From positions 1,677,361 through 1,741,360 of the forward strand of contig NZ_LJIX01000006.1 in NCBI RefSeq assembly GCF_001420595.1: a stretch of 64,000 bases of DNA, in the 5' to 3' direction. Shown in pieces: positions 17,764 to 28,161 of the stretch. A program made the translations under genes and the position numbers. Below the pieces are notes generated by a model. That model had not been told where the DNA came from. It worked only from the letters and a program-made list of their open reading frames with translations, and searched no databases. Source of the DNA: Cytobacillus solani (GTDB taxonomy: Bacteria > Bacillota > Bacilli > Bacillales > Cytobacillaceae). Numbering within the stretch: position 1 is the first letter of the stretch; each line of letters begins with the position of its first letter.

Positions 17764-18534
17764 ATGAAAAAAATTGCATTTTTTGATATAGATGGTACGT
17801 TATTGGATAGAAATAAACAATTGCCAGATTTAACAAAAAAAGCTTTAGCAAAATTAAAAGAAAATGGTGTGTTTGTTGCAATTGCAACCGGCCGTGCACC
17901 CTTTATGTTTGAAAAGTTAAGAGAAGAGCTGGATATTGATTCTTACGTTAGTTTTAACGGTCAATTTGTAGTATTTGAGAACAAAGTGATCTATAAAAAT
18001 CCTCTAGATACACAAGAAATAGAAAATTTGTTTTCCTATTCATTGGAGAGGAATCATCCAATGGTGTTCATGGATGAAAAGGTAATGAAGGCTTCAGTTG
18101 CGAATGATCAGTATATCGATTTGTGCATCAAAAGCTTGAAATTCCCATATCCAAGTGTAGATGAAAAATATTATAAAAATAAAGAAGTATATCAATCATT
18201 AATTTTTTGTGAAGAACAAGATGATGAGCTGTATGAAAAGAATTTTCCAAATTCCCGATTTGTGCGCTGGCATCGATTTTCTACGGATGTTCTACCTGCG
18301 GGAGGATCGAAAGCAGAGGGAATTAAACTCATGGTGGAACGTCTTGGATTTAATATGAAAGATGTGTATGCATTTGGGGATGGTTTGAATGATATTGAAA
18401 TGCTGCAAACGGTTGGTACTGGAGTAGCTATGGGAAATGCCACCGAACAAGTAAAAATGGCCGCTGATGTCACAACGACTTCAGTAGATGACGCTGGAAT
18501 ATGGAATGGATTAAAGAAGTTAAAACTAATCTAA
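17764..18534 (+). CDS. ykrA: HAD-superfamily sugar-phosphatase-like hydrolase YkrA
   Basis: Cof-type HAD phosphatase of 256 residues. Motif I is FDIDGTLLD (residues 6-14), with the nucleophile and acid Asp. Motif II is in ATGRA, motif III is the Lys in GGSKAEGI, and motif IV is FGDGLNDIEM near 200. It hydrolyses a phosphorylated metabolite in the cytoplasm; the physiological substrate cannot be read from sequence. ATG 17764 follows GAAAGGAATGA. It is convergent with the deformylase gene and shares a terminator, the same order as ykrA-ykrB in B. subtilis. Confidence 0.88.
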   Translation: MKKIAFFDIDGTLLDRNKQLPDLTKKALAKLKENGVFVAIATGRAPFMFEKLREELDIDSYVSFNGQFVVFENKVIYKNPLDTQEIENLFSYSLERNHPMVFMDEKVMKASVANDQYIDLCIKSLKFPYPSVDEKYYKNKEVYQSLIFCEEQDDELYEKNFPNSRFVRWHRFSTDVLPAGGSKAEGIKLMVERLGFNMKDVYAFGDGLNDIEMLQTVGTGVAMGNATEQVKMAADVTTTSVDDAGIWNGLKKLKLI

Positions 18535-18545
18535 AATAAGTAAAG

Positions 18546-18579
18546 AAAAAGCATGAACCGAATATGGTTCATGCTTTTA
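18546..18579. terminator. Bidirectional terminator ykrA / def
   Basis: Stem AAAAGCATGAACC / GGTTCATGCTTTT with a short loop between convergent genes. Confidence 0.9.
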
Positions 18580-19134
18580 TTACCTTTCAATGGGCAGTCC
18601 ATTTTCAATCGGCTTCAATGGATTTTGCTGATCAATATGATCGTAGAACATTACCCCATTAAGATGGTCAATCTCATGCTGGAACACAATAGCTAAGAGT
18701 CCTTTTGCTCTTAATTTTACCTCGTTCCCATCTAGGGTGATTCCTTTGACGGTGATTCGTGCATAACGAGGAACATAGCCGGGAATGGCTTCATCAACAG
18801 AAAGGCAACCTTCGCCAGAGGTAAGGTAAGATTTTTCTACTGAATGGCTAACAATTTTAGGGTTAAAAAGTGCATAGCTATGTAAAACGCCTTTTTCATC
18901 GTGAACATGAATGGCGATCATCCGTTTTGCAACGTTAATTTGCGGTGCCGCTAAACCGATTCCAGAACGTAATCCATATTTCTTTGCTATTTCAGGGTCT
19001 TGGCTATTTTTGATATATTCCATCATGCTTGCTAGTATTTGTTTGTCTTCTTCTAAAGGGGGAGTAGGAACTTCCTTTGCTATTTCTCTAAGCGTAGGGT
19101 GACCGTCGCGAATAATATCCTCCATCGTAATCAT
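18580..19134 (-). CDS. defB: Peptide deformylase (DefB type)
   Basis: Iron/zinc peptide deformylase of 184 residues that removes the N-formyl group from new proteins. The three motifs are present: GIGLAAPQ near residue 57, EGCLS near 108 (metal-binding Cys) and QHEIDHL near 151 (metal-binding His pair and catalytic Glu). The insertion between motifs and the overall length place it in type II, like B. subtilis DefB (YkrB). ATG 19134 has AGGAG 8 bases upstream; the GTG at 19143 overlaps that site. Confidence 0.95.
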   Translation of the reverse strand: MITMEDIIRDGHPTLREIAKEVPTPPLEEDKQILASMMEYIKNSQDPEIAKKYGLRSGIGLAAPQINVAKRMIAIHVHDEKGVLHSYALFNPKIVSHSVEKSYLTSGEGCLSVDEAIPGYVPRYARITVKGITLDGNEVKLRAKGLLAIVFQHEIDHLNGVMFYDHIDQQNPLKPIENGLPIER

Positions 19135-19239
19135 AAAAATCACTCCTGTGAAAAATATGTTTTCAAATATTTCATTGCAGCTTTTTACCGCATATTATCG
19201 GACTGTAAGACTCCTCTTCAAAAAAATGTTGAGGGAACA

Positions 19240-19345
19240 CAAAATTCTAAGTGGGGAATCAGCAGCCCGTAAAAGCACAATTAGTTCAACTAACAATCAG
19301 TGGGGATGAAGCCTCCGCTAATTGGAGTTTCACTTGATAATAGTC
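19240..19345. repeat. Second type of intergenic repeat (family B), two imperfect units
   Basis: Two related units lie in tandem: TAAGTGGGGAATCAGCAGCC (19248-19267) and ATCAGTGGGGATGAAGCCTCC (starting at 19296), with GTTCAACTAAC before the second. Unit two can fold back on itself around AGTGGGG and CCTCCGCT. Similar GTGGGG/CCTCCGCT sequences are, from memory, common between Bacillaceae genes. The rest of the 19135-19558 gap holds no supported gene. Confidence 0.45.
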
Positions 19346-19419
19346 TACCAAAGTGTAAGTGAAATGTTAATAAAAAGAGAAGGCACAGGTAGCACCTTCA
19401 CCAATAAAATATTTGCGCA

Positions 19420-19562
19420 AGCAGCCTAGCTCTATTGGACTTTTCTCCCGCTCCTACGATAAGTTAAGGTCGAATGCGTTATCGCTCTTTGTATTTTCCT
19501 TTATCTCGTATTTGGCATCCTAGTCCATACGGCGCTAAGCAAGGTGCTTCCACATTTCTTAA
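19420..19562. repeat. Degenerate repeat, family A-like
   Basis: CAGCCTAGCTCTA, GGACTTTTCTCC and the end CAAGGTGCTTCC resemble the clearer copy at 19948-20130 (which ends CGAAGGTGCTTCC). The match is weak and the boundaries are approximate. It abuts the 3' end of the small YjcZ-like gene. Confidence 0.35.
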
Positions 19563-19699
19563 CACCAGCAAGAACAGCCAACTATGATGAGTAAAATGAA
19601 CAAGACGACAATTAGCGCAAATCCTCCAAATCCTACGCCGCCGCCACCACCATAACTCGGATAGCAACAGCCATAACCATATCCGCCATATCCATACAT
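19559..19699 (-). CDS. Gly/Tyr-rich 46-residue membrane protein (YjcZ sporulation family-like)
   Basis: This short gene encodes 46 residues: a Gly/Tyr-rich head ([21 protein letters not shown]), then one hydrophobic helix ([15 protein letters not shown]), then CSCWC. This is the architecture of the YjcZ-type small sporulation proteins found in many copies in Bacillaceae. The ribosome site GGGAGG lies 9 bases before ATG 19699. Its role in the spore is unknown, and the Cys-rich ends could bind metal or form disulfides. The family call rests on composition and layout. Confidence 0.8.
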   Translation of the reverse strand: MYGYGGYGYGCCYPSYGGGGGVGFGGFALIVVLFILLIIVGCSCWC

Positions 19700-19947
19700 G
19701 AAGGATAACCTCCCAAAGTTTTTTAAATTATCGTCCATATGTGTCTTAATTTTAATCGAACGATTAATATAGCCTATGTATCATGTTTTTTTATGTGTAG
19801 GCCGATGCCTATGTCATAAATGAAAAGTATGAAGAATAAAATATGAAAATAGGACAAGTCTATCAACCACTGCGTGTTACTAGAATTAAGAGACTATTGC
19901 TAATTGTAGAAACAACCTATATAGTAATGGTTGTTATTAGTGATATC

Positions 19948-20130
19948 CAGCTCAAGCGCCTAGCACCTCGAGGTCATAAGGCAATCCTCCCGCAAAAGGT
20001 AAAGAACACCTTTCAGAGAGGCTTGCCTTATGCTTGTCGGGGCTGAACACTAAGGAAAGCTCCTTTGAATAATCCACGCAGGAACAATTTGCCTATTGAT
20101 TGTTCCGAAGGTGCTTCCGCTTTTAGTATA
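19948..20130. repeat. Intergenic repeat copy (family A, long form)
   Basis: The copy starts at CCAGCTCAAGCGCCTAGCAC and includes CCTCGAGGTCATAAGGC, AAAGGTAAAGAACACC, CTTGCCTTATGCTTGTCGGGG and the end GAAGGTGCTTCCGCTTTTA. The modules recur at 28.9, 34.2 and 62.0 kb. It fills most of the gap before ykyA. The preceding 19700-19947 holds no convincing gene. Confidence 0.6.
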
Positions 20131-20143
20131 AGGAGGTTAAAAC

Positions 20144-20812
20144 GTGTCAATTTTGCGCAAAGGCTGCTTTTTTTTCGTAGTTGCCATGGGGATCCTTTTA
20201 TTATCAGGTTGCTTTAATAAATTAACACCAGTTGAAAAAATTTATAATGTTCTTGAAAAAGTTGTATCCACTGAAAATGTGTTTAAAGAGCAGCAGGAAC
20301 CGCTTGTCGAATTAGAGCAACAGGAAAAGGAAATTTACGATAAAATTATCTCACTAGGTATGAAAGAAGTAAATGAAATAAATCGACTTTCAGATCAGGC
20401 GACAGCCATTGTTGATAAACGCAGGGACCATATGAATAAGGAACAGCAGAGCATTGCTGCTTCACAAAAGGAATTTAATAAAATACTGCCCCTTATTAAT
20501 GAAATAGAGGAATCTGCATTGAAAGAAAAGGCAGAAAAATTATATGACACCATGACTGAAAGATATAAAATTCACGATGAATTATATCAGCACTATCTAG
20601 AAGGGGTAAAACTAGATAAAGAACTGTATCTTATGTTTAAAAAGGAAGACCTTCAGTTGGAGCAGCTGGATACTCAGATTACTAAAATTAATGAAATCTA
20701 TGCGAAAATTTTGGAAGAGAATGAAGAATTCAATAAAAAAACGAAAGAATATAATGATGCGAAACTATCCTTCTATAAAGAGTCAGGCTTAAAGATTGAA
20801 ACAAAAGAATAA
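20144..20812 (+). CDS. ykyA: YkyA family lipoprotein
   Basis: Lipoprotein of 222 residues with lipobox LLSGC (Cys near residue 23) after a hydrophobic signal. The rest is almost entirely helical and charged (long Glu/Lys/Gln-rich coiled coil), matching the YkyA putative cell-wall-binding lipoproteins. It should be anchored on the outer face of the membrane. Function is unknown. The start is GTG 20144 with a clear AGGAGG. As in B. subtilis it lies directly upstream of the pdh operon, but a terminator and 500 bases separate them. Confidence 0.88.
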   Translation: MSILRKGCFFFVVAMGILLLSGCFNKLTPVEKIYNVLEKVVSTENVFKEQQEPLVELEQQEKEIYDKIISLGMKEVNEINRLSDQATAIVDKRRDHMNKEQQSIAASQKEFNKILPLINEIEESALKEKAEKLYDTMTERYKIHDELYQHYLEGVKLDKELYLMFKKEDLQLEQLDTQITKINEIYAKILEENEEFNKKTKEYNDAKLSFYKESGLKIETKE

Positions 20813-20821
20813 ACTTGCACC

Positions 20822-20856
20822 TGTCAGCTCTTAATTGATGCTGACTTTTTTATTTT
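20822..20856 (+). terminator. Terminator after ykyA
   Basis: Stem GTCAGC / GCTGAC with an 11-base loop, followed by long T-rich sequence. Confidence 0.7.
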
Positions 20857-20923
20857 TTTAGGTCTTTGTCAATCGCAAAAATCCATTTTTTGAAAATAAT
20901 GATGATTATTATTTTTCTATAAA

Positions 20924-20938
20924 TGTGTTATAACACAT
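20924..20938. promoter_or_regulatory. Palindrome upstream of pdhA
   Basis: TGTGTTATAACACA is a perfect 14-base palindrome in the 500-base gap before pdhA. It resembles TGTG..CACA operators but fits neither the Rex nor the Fnr spacing. A repressor site is possible. Confidence 0.4.
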
Positions 20939-21070
20939 AAGGGTCTTTTTAGTATTTTTTATAGAACAGAATTTCATATACATTAATACAGTTTTACAAA
21001 ACTATGTTCATATTAAAAGTATGATAATATTGAAAAACGATAACATAAAGGGATGGTGGTAACTTTTTTT

Positions 21071-21184
21071 GTGCGAATAATAAGAATCATTAAGAAAATG
21101 TGTATCAATTTAGTTGCAAAAAATATTAATACAGAATATGATGATAGTGGATATATAAATATAGGCGTTAATATGGAAGAATGA
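21071..21184 (+). CDS. Possible 37-residue ORF in the pdhA leader
   Basis: GTG 21071 opens a 37-codon frame that starts MRIIRIIKKMCINLV and ends in an acidic tail (NTEYDDSG and VNMEE). GGGATGGTGG lies about 11 bases upstream, which is a usable but distant ribosome site. It sits between the ykyA terminator and pdhA. It could be a leader peptide or chance; no family is recognised. Confidence 0.3.
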   Translation: MRIIRIIKKMCINLVAKNINTEYDDSGYINIGVNMEE

Positions 21185-21232
21185 AAACTGTTAAAGCAGC
21201 CTTGCGAAGAGAATAGGGATATAAGGTTTTTT

Positions 21233-21248
21233 CTTTAAGCGTTTTCTA
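21233..21248 (+). promoter_or_regulatory. Candidate catabolite-responsive element before pdhA
   Basis: TTTAAGCGTTTTCT shares the core AAGCGTTTTC with CcpA cre sites but lacks the flanking TG and CA. It lies about 90 bases before pdhA. Confidence 0.3.
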
Positions 21249-21287
21249 ATTTAACTTCATTTTGGGCAACCTAGAATCTGTGTATGA

Positions 21288-22451
<1,164 letters not shown>

Positions 22452-22454
22452 GCC

Positions 22455-23432
22455 ATGGCGCAAATGACTATGATTCAAGCAATTACTGATGCCTTACGCA
22501 CAGAATTGCGAAACGATCCGAATGTATTAGTATTCGGTGAAGACGTAGGCGTAAACGGTGGTGTATTCCGTGCGACAGAAGGTCTTCAAAATGAATTTGG
22601 CGAAGAGCGTGTATTTGATACGCCGTTAGCTGAATCAGGAATCGGCGGCTTAGCAGTTGGGCTTGGTTTACAAGGCTACCGTCCTGTTCCAGAAATCCAA
22701 TTCTTTGGATTCGTTTACGAAGTGATGGACTCTATTTCTGGTCAACTTGCACGTATGCGTTATCGTTCGGGCGGACGCTATCATTCTCCAGTGACTATTC
22801 GTTCGCCATTTGGGGGAGGCGTACATACCCCAGAAATGCATGCTGATAGCTTAGAGGGTTTAATGGCTCAACAGCCAGGTCTTAAAGTAGTTATTCCCTC
22901 CACACCATATGATGCGAAAGGGCTATTGATATCAGCTATTCGTGATAACGATCCGGTTATTTACTTGGAGCATATGAAGTTATACCGTTCTTTCCGTCAG
23001 GAGGTACCGGAGGAGGAATATACTATTCCTTTAGGAAAAGCAGACATCAAGCGTGAAGGAAAGGATTTGTCAATTATTACTTACGGTGCAATGGTGCATG
23101 AATCACTGAAAGCAGCTGAAGAGCTTGAGAAGGAAGGGTTCTCTGCTGAAGTAATTGATTTACGTACTGTTTCTCCAATAGACATCGAAACAATTATTGC
23201 TTCTGTAGAAAAAACAGGACGTGCGATTGTTGTACAGGAAGCACAAAAGCAAGCAGGAATTGCTGCAAATGTAGTAGCTGAAATCAATGATCGTGCAATT
23301 CTTAGCCTTGAGGCACCAGTATTGCGAGTGGCAGCTCCCGATACTGTATTTGCTTTCCCGCAAGCTGAAACGGTTTGGCTCCCAAATTACAAGGATATTA
23401 TCGAAACAGGCAAAAAGGTTCTAAATTTCTAG
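22455..23432 (+). CDS. pdhB: Pyruvate dehydrogenase E1 beta subunit
   Basis: E1 beta of 325 residues, which completes the heterotetrameric ThDP enzyme with PdhA. It shows the typical start ([15 protein letters not shown]), [15 protein letters not shown] and the transketolase C-domain VVQEAQ region. ATG 22455 is 3 bases after pdhA, with AAGGAG inside the pdhA 3' end, so the two are probably translationally coupled. Confidence 0.96.
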   Translation: MAQMTMIQAITDALRTELRNDPNVLVFGEDVGVNGGVFRATEGLQNEFGEERVFDTPLAESGIGGLAVGLGLQGYRPVPEIQFFGFVYEVMDSISGQLARMRYRSGGRYHSPVTIRSPFGGGVHTPEMHADSLEGLMAQQPGLKVVIPSTPYDAKGLLISAIRDNDPVIYLEHMKLYRSFRQEVPEEEYTIPLGKADIKREGKDLSIITYGAMVHESLKAAEELEKEGFSAEVIDLRTVSPIDIETIIASVEKTGRAIVVQEAQKQAGIAANVVAEINDRAILSLEAPVLRVAAPDTVFAFPQAETVWLPNYKDIIETGKKVLNF

Positions 23433-23513
23433 ACAGCATATTTTACAGGGGCGAAATCATTACCCCTGTTTCCTTAGAGTGATCAATTAAGCAGTGTAGG
23501 AGGTTGATTCCAA

Positions 23514-24836
23514 GTGTCATTTGAATTTAAATTACCTGACATTGGTGAAGGTATTCATGAAGGTGAAATCGTTAAATGGTTTGTCAAATCTGGCGATAAA
23601 GTTCAAGAAGATGACGTACTATGTGAAGTGCAAAATGATAAAGCTGTCGTTGAAATTCCTTCTCCAGTTGCAGGAACCGTAGAAGAAATTAAGGTCGAAG
23701 AAGGAACGGTTGCAACAGTAGGACAAGTGCTTATCACTTTTGATGCACCTGGATATGAAAATTTGAAATTTAAAGGTGATGAAGAAGAACCGGCAGGCAA
23801 AGAGACAGCTCCGGAAATAAACACTCAGGAGACACCACAACCGGAAGGGCCGAAGAATCAGGAGACAGTTAATGCAACAACAGCCCCTGTTGAATCGGAT
23901 TCTAATCGACGTATTATCGCTATGCCTTCCGTTCGAAAGTATGCTCGCGATAACAGTGTTGATATACAGAAGGTTGCAGGCAGCGGTAAAAATGGCCGTG
24001 TTGTAAAATCGGATATTGATTCGTTCATTAATGGCGGTGCTGCTGTTCAAGCACAGGAAGCTACCGAACAAGCAGCTCCTGCACCACAGGAAGCAAAAGC
24101 AGCTTCAGCTGTAAATGCAATTCCACAAGGGCAGTATCCTGAAACACGCGAAAAAATGAGTGGCATCCGTAAAGCAATTGCGAAAGCGATGGTAAACTCA
24201 AAGCATACAGCTCCGCACGTCACATTAATGGATGAAGTTGATGTTACAAAGCTAGTAGCTCACCGCAAGAAGTTCAAAGAAGTTGCAGCAAGCAAAGGAA
24301 TTAAGCTTACATTCCTTCCTTATGTTGTAAAAGCATTAACAAGTGCATTGCGTGAATTCCCAACATTGAATACATCGATTGATGATGAAGCTAGTGAAAT
24401 TATTCAAAAGCACTATTACAATATTGGAATTGCAGCAGATACTGATAAAGGACTATTAGTGCCTGTAATTAAAGACGCAGATCGTAAATCTACATTTGCT
24501 ATTTCGAATGAGATAAATGAACTTGCTACTAAAGCACGTGAAGGAAAACTTGCTCCAGATGAGATGAAGGGTGCATCATGCACGATAACAAATATTGGTT
24601 CTGCCGGCGGACAATGGTTTACACCGGTAATCAATCATCCTGAAGTAGCTATATTAGGAATTGGCCGCATCGCAGAGAAACCAGTAGTAAAAGATGGAGA
24701 AATCGTTGCAGCACCAGTTCTTGCTTTATCTTTAAGCTTTGATCATCGTATAATTGATGGGGCAACAGCTCAAAATGCTTTGAATCATATTAAACGTTTA
24801 CTAAACGATCCGGAACTATTGTTAATGGAGGCGTAA
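23514..24836 (+). CDS. pdhC: Dihydrolipoyl acetyltransferase (E2)
   Basis: E2 core of 440 residues. It has one lipoyl domain (residues 1-80, lipoylated Lys in VQNDKAVVE), an Ala/Pro/Glu-rich linker, the E1/E3-binding domain ([15 protein letters not shown], near 140), a second linker and the catalytic domain ending in [10 protein letters not shown]. It transfers the acetyl group to CoA and forms the scaffold of the complex. The start is GTG 23514 after TAGGAGG. The 80-base gap after pdhB is the largest inside the operon. Confidence 0.96.
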   Translation: MSFEFKLPDIGEGIHEGEIVKWFVKSGDKVQEDDVLCEVQNDKAVVEIPSPVAGTVEEIKVEEGTVATVGQVLITFDAPGYENLKFKGDEEEPAGKETAPEINTQETPQPEGPKNQETVNATTAPVESDSNRRIIAMPSVRKYARDNSVDIQKVAGSGKNGRVVKSDIDSFINGGAAVQAQEATEQAAPAPQEAKAASAVNAIPQGQYPETREKMSGIRKAIAKAMVNSKHTAPHVTLMDEVDVTKLVAHRKKFKEVAASKGIKLTFLPYVVKALTSALREFPTLNTSIDDEASEIIQKHYYNIGIAADTDKGLLVPVIKDADRKSTFAISNEINELATKAREGKLAPDEMKGASCTITNIGSAGGQWFTPVINHPEVAILGIGRIAEKPVVKDGEIVAAPVLALSLSFDHRIIDGATAQNALNHIKRLLNDPELLLMEA

Positions 24837-24839
24837 AAA

Positions 24840-26249
24840 ATGGTAGTAGGAGATTTTCCAATCGATACAGATACGATTGTCATCGGTTCTGGCCCTGGCG
24901 GGTATGTAGCAGCTATTCGTGCAGCACAGCTTGGTCAAAAAGTGACAATTATTGAGAAAGCAACCTTAGGTGGAGTTTGTTTAAATGTTGGGTGTATTCC
25001 TTCTAAGGCATTAATTTCTGCGGGACACCGTTATGAAAATGCTAAGCATTCTGATTCAATGGGGATCATTGCTGAGAATGTTACGGTGGATTTCACAAAA
25101 GTACAAGAGTTTAAAGCTGGAGTAGTAAAAAAGCTTACCAGCGGTGTTGAAGGTCTTTTAAAAGGGAACAAGGTTGACATTGTAAGTGGAGAGGCTTACT
25201 TTGTTGATGGAAATACACTGCGTGTGATGGATGAAAATTCAGCACAAACCTATACATTTAAACATGCAATTATTGCAACAGGCTCAAGACCTATTGAATT
25301 ACCAGCATTTAAATATGGAAAACGTGTTCTTGATTCAACTGGTGCACTTGCACTTCAAGAAATTCCTAAAAAAATCGTCGTTATTGGCGGGGGTGTTATC
25401 GGTATCGAGTTAGGTGGTGCGTATGCTAGCTTCGGCTCAGAGGTAACGATACTCGAGGGAGCTGATGATATTCTTGTCGGCTTTGAAAAGCAAATGACTA
25501 CACTCGTTAAACGTAAGCTGAAGAAAAAGGGCGCTGAAATTGTTACAAAAGCACTTGCTAAAGGTGTTGAGGAACATGAAAACGGCGTTACTGTCAAATA
25601 CGAAGTTAAAGGTGAAGAAAAATCACTTGAAGCTGACTATGTATTTGTTATGGTAGGGCGCCGTCCAAATACGGATGAATTAGGATTAGAACAGGTTGGC
25701 ATTAAAATGACTGACCGTGGTGTCATTGAGATTGATAAACAGTGCCGTACAAGTGTTAACAATATTTTCGCGATCGGTGATATTGTTCAAGGACCTCAAT
25801 TAGCGCATAAAGCTTCATATGAAGGTAAAATTGCAGCAGAGGTTATCTCTGGTCATCATTCAGAAATTGACTACTTAGGTATTCCGGCAGTTGTCTTTTC
25901 AGATCCTGAATTGGCTTCTGTTGGTTATACAGAAAGCCAAGCAAAAGAGGAAGGCATTGAGGCAACGGCTGCGAAGTTCCCATTTGCTGCAAATGGCCGT
26001 GCACTTGCTTTAGATGCAACAGATGGCTTTGTAAAACTTATTACTAGAAAAGAAGATGGGTTAATAATTGGTGCTCAAATTGCAGGTGCCAATGCTTCAG
26101 ATATGATTGCAGAATTAGGTTTGGCGATTGAGTCAGGCATGACTGCAGAGGACTTAGCTATGACCATTCATGCTCACCCAACACTAGGTGAAATATCAAT
26201 GGAAGCAGCAGAGGTTGCACTAGGAACTCCAATTCATATCGTTAAATAA
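24840..26249 (+). CDS. pdhD: Dihydrolipoyl dehydrogenase (E3)
   Basis: Flavoprotein of 469 residues that reoxidises dihydrolipoamide with NAD. FAD-binding [10 protein letters not shown] (near residue 17), redox-active [13 protein letters not shown] (near 42-54), NAD-binding [10 protein letters not shown] (near 180) and the C-terminal HAHPTLGE with its catalytic His are all visible. ATG 24840 follows GGAGGCG, 3 bases after pdhC. It closes the operon with a strong terminator. The same subunit may also serve other 2-oxoacid complexes. Confidence 0.97.
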   Translation: MVVGDFPIDTDTIVIGSGPGGYVAAIRAAQLGQKVTIIEKATLGGVCLNVGCIPSKALISAGHRYENAKHSDSMGIIAENVTVDFTKVQEFKAGVVKKLTSGVEGLLKGNKVDIVSGEAYFVDGNTLRVMDENSAQTYTFKHAIIATGSRPIELPAFKYGKRVLDSTGALALQEIPKKIVVIGGGVIGIELGGAYASFGSEVTILEGADDILVGFEKQMTTLVKRKLKKKGAEIVTKALAKGVEEHENGVTVKYEVKGEEKSLEADYVFVMVGRRPNTDELGLEQVGIKMTDRGVIEIDKQCRTSVNNIFAIGDIVQGPQLAHKASYEGKIAAEVISGHHSEIDYLGIPAVVFSDPELASVGYTESQAKEEGIEATAAKFPFAANGRALALDATDGFVKLITRKEDGLIIGAQIAGANASDMIAELGLAIESGMTAEDLAMTIHAHPTLGEISMEAAEVALGTPIHIVK

Positions 26250-26298
26250 ATAAAAGCTCCAGAGACCGAATCTTTAGTCTCTGGAGCTTTTATTTTTT
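26250..26298. terminator. Bidirectional terminator pdhD / slp
   Basis: A 16-bp stem AAAGCTCCAGAGAC / GTCTCTGGAGCTTT plus flanking A and T runs, between convergent genes. Confidence 0.93.
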
Positions 26299-26667
26299 TT
26301 CTAACGCTGAATTGATTGGCGCTACAATTTGCTCTTTGGTTGCCTCTCCTTTTACCTTTACAAGAATTTGATCATTATAAACAAGTAGGATTGCAGGGCA
26401 GCGATCAATATCAAATTGATCATAGTATTTTCTTGCATTCTTCGCTGTAATGATCTTCATGTTTTTTATGTCGATAGGAAAATCTTTTTTTAGCTCAATT
26501 ATCGCATCATAATAAGAAACTTCCTGTTCGTATGCTTGGTCATCCGTGAAAAATATGAGTTGTTTTATGTTTTGATCGATATTTAAGTCTTTTTTAGAAT
26601 CAACATGGTTACATGAGGAGGTTATAAAAAGAAGAGAAGCGATGAATAATAGTGGCAACCCTTTCAT
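26290..26667 (-). CDS. slp: Small peptidoglycan-associated-type lipoprotein (Slp)
   Basis: Lipoprotein of 125 residues with lipobox ITSSC (Cys near residue 19). The mature part has a thioredoxin-like layout without a CxxC: QLIFFTDDQ near 38, then DIDRCPAILLVYND with a cis-Pro-like CP near 92. B. subtilis slp lies at the same place after pdhD. Function is unknown; it should sit on the outer face of the membrane. ATG 26667 follows AAGGTGGGG. Confidence 0.72.
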   Translation of the reverse strand: MKGLPLLFIASLLFITSSCNHVDSKKDLNIDQNIKQLIFFTDDQAYEQEVSYYDAIIELKKDFPIDIKNMKIITAKNARKYYDQFDIDRCPAILLVYNDQILVKVKGEATKEQIVAPINSALEKK

Positions 26668-26881
26668 ATTCTATTCCCCACCTTGCTTATTATATAAATA
26701 AAATGAATATTTTCTCATTTTTTTGAACAAATTATGATTATTTTACCATATGAAAATAATCAAATAGCCCTTGTCACCTAAATGTTACAGAAATGAAAAA
26801 TAAGATTTTCCTTTTCTACATATATTACAAATACAAGCACTTTTTAGTGAAAGAGATATAGACATTTGTGGTGGTGAGAGC

Positions 26882-27124
26882 ATGAAGACTTATACTGCGC
26901 TGCTTTTGCAGCTTATTATTTGGAGTGGTTACACCTTTATTGAGTGGTTATCTAGATATGATCAGCTTTTATATAAAGTATTAATGTTTTTTGTGTTTTT
27001 TTATATTGCCATTATTATAGGAAATACAATTATGAAATCTGTAAAAAAGACATTATTTGTAACTTCTTTAAGTTTAACTTTATACGCATCCTTCCATTTT
27101 ACAATGGCCGTTGTAAATGGATAA
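26882..27124 (+). CDS. Small membrane protein, three predicted helices
   Basis: Protein of 80 residues, nearly all hydrophobic. There are about three membrane segments: residues 5-20, 30-50 and 57-77, the second containing VFFYIAIIIGNTI. No motif is recognised. GTGGTGGTGAG precedes ATG 26882. It is convergent with the next small membrane protein gene and shares its terminator. The reading frame and ribosome site make it a likely real gene, but I cannot name it. Confidence 0.65.
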   Translation: MKTYTALLLQLIIWSGYTFIEWLSRYDQLLYKVLMFFVFFYIAIIIGNTIMKSVKKTLFVTSLSLTLYASFHFTMAVVNG

Positions 27125-27138
27125 GATCTTTTTAAATA

Positions 27139-27167
27139 TAAAAAAGAGCCTCATTGGGGCTCTTTAA
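27139..27167. terminator. Bidirectional terminator at 27.15 kb
   Basis: Stem AAAGAGCC / GGGCTCTTT between convergent genes, with A and T runs on the two sides. Confidence 0.78.
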
Positions 27168-27492
27168 CTGGCTTTCCTTTGAAAAATCTTGCGATAATAC
27201 TATAAATCGCAAAGAAAAATAGGAAAAAGCATACGAAGGAAAGGATAAACGGAATAATATTAAATTTTGTTTCCCTCTCAAAAGGGGATTCAAACTTTAT
27301 TTCCAGCGGGTAAAGCTCTTCACCGGCTGGAAGAGTAATTGTTTGTTCAGCATATGGAAAGGGTCCTCCAAAGGATAGTTGCTGATTTAATATTTTTGGC
27401 TGCGTTTCAAAGTATGAGTAAAAAACGAAAGGAGATATGAGCGTTATCACAAGGCTAAATATCCCTACTATGATTATTCTGTGTTTTATCAT
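27151..27492 (-). CDS. Membrane protein of unknown function
   Basis: Protein of 113 residues with two membrane helices (about 7-27 and 82-105) and an extracellular loop of some 50 residues rich in Pro, Gly and Phe. A short basic tail lies inside the cell. No Cys or known motif is present. GAGGTGAATTC precedes ATG 27492. It lies downstream of the next minus-strand gene but is separated from it by a terminator. Confidence 0.6.
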   Translation of the reverse strand: MIKHRIIIVGIFSLVITLISPFVFYSYFETQPKILNQQLSFGGPFPYAEQTITLPAGEELYPLEIKFESPFERETKFNIIPFILSFVCFFLFFFAIYSIIARFFKGKPVKEPQ

Positions 27493-27528
27493 GAATTCAC
27501 CTCATTGCTGTATTGCTCAAATAGAGTA

Positions 27529-27568
27529 AAATAGAAGAACAGCGATCAGCCGTCCTTCTATTTTATTT
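27529..27568 (-). terminator. Terminator after the 27.6-28.0 kb gene
   Basis: On the minus strand, AAAATAGAAGGAC pairs with GTTCTTCTATTTT (one G-T pair) right after the stop codon. Confidence 0.75.
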
Positions 27569-28003
27569 CTACTTTCTAGGATAAAAATACATTACACGTC
27601 CATTAAATAAATGTAATTCACCTTGCAGTTTTTTTGCTAAAAATCTGCAAAACTCATTGGCTTTGCCCTTGTCTCCAAATGTTGAGGATTCTGGAAGGGT
27701 AATCTGTATGTATGATTGTTCTTGCTCTGATCCATCCTCATTTATGGCAGTTTCTTTATCTACGCCAAGTAAAATAATGTTATACCGATCATTTTCCGAT
27801 TTCAGGTAAAACCATTTACCTTTTCCATCAGGCATTTCTTTCATTTCATATGGAAAGGCAGCCTCATTATAATTCCAGTCAACCTGACTGCCAGTTTTTG
27901 CTGTTATTTCTTTGAAATATAGAAATAAGTCTTTTATGTCTTCAGTTGTTACTGTTTCTTTTGCTGATGAAGGCACGAGCTTAATATATGCATGACTTGC
28001 CAC
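27569..28003 (-). CDS. Conserved cytoplasmic protein of unknown function (possibly DUF1885)
   Basis: Soluble protein of 144 residues (HAYIKLVPSS at the N-terminus, then VDWNYNEAAFPYE and ending RVMYFYPRK). No signal peptide, membrane segment or catalytic motif is visible. It recalls the Bacillus DUF1885 family, but this is from memory and uncertain. I chose GTG 28003 because GGGGGG lies 7 bases upstream; ATG 28006 and an ATG at 28018 that overlaps the ribosome site are alternatives. Confidence 0.65.
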   Translation of the reverse strand: MASHAYIKLVPSSAKETVTTEDIKDLFLYFKEITAKTGSQVDWNYNEAAFPYEMKEMPDGKGKWFYLKSENDRYNIILLGVDKETAINEDGSEQEQSYIQITLPESSTFGDKGKANEFCRFLAKKLQGELHLFNGRVMYFYPRK

Positions 28004-28161
28004 CATCCATCCCCCCATATCTTGTTTACTCTCCTTTTCATTCTAGCATTGATTAAAAACTTCTGACAACTTAATATGATGAATAATAAAAAATACTTGT
28101 AATTATTCAAAAAAATAATTATAATAATATTCTAAATATTAAAATAAAAAGGAGGAAAAAT

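Noticed and set aside
19479-19667. A 62-residue minus-strand frame rich in Trp and Arg
   Set aside because: It is a shadow of the Gly-rich small membrane protein gene in another frame and has no ribosome site.
19843-20046. A 67-residue plus-strand reading frame before ykyA
   Set aside because: No ribosome site, unusual composition, and more than half of it runs through a copy of the intergenic repeat.
20924-20938. Considered the TGTG..CACA palindrome as a Rex or Fnr site
   Set aside because: The spacing between half-sites fits neither known consensus, so it is reported only as a palindrome.
23619-24071. A 150-residue minus-strand frame inside pdhC
   Set aside because: It is antisense to the well-supported E2 gene and Cys/Phe-rich in the way typical of chance frames.
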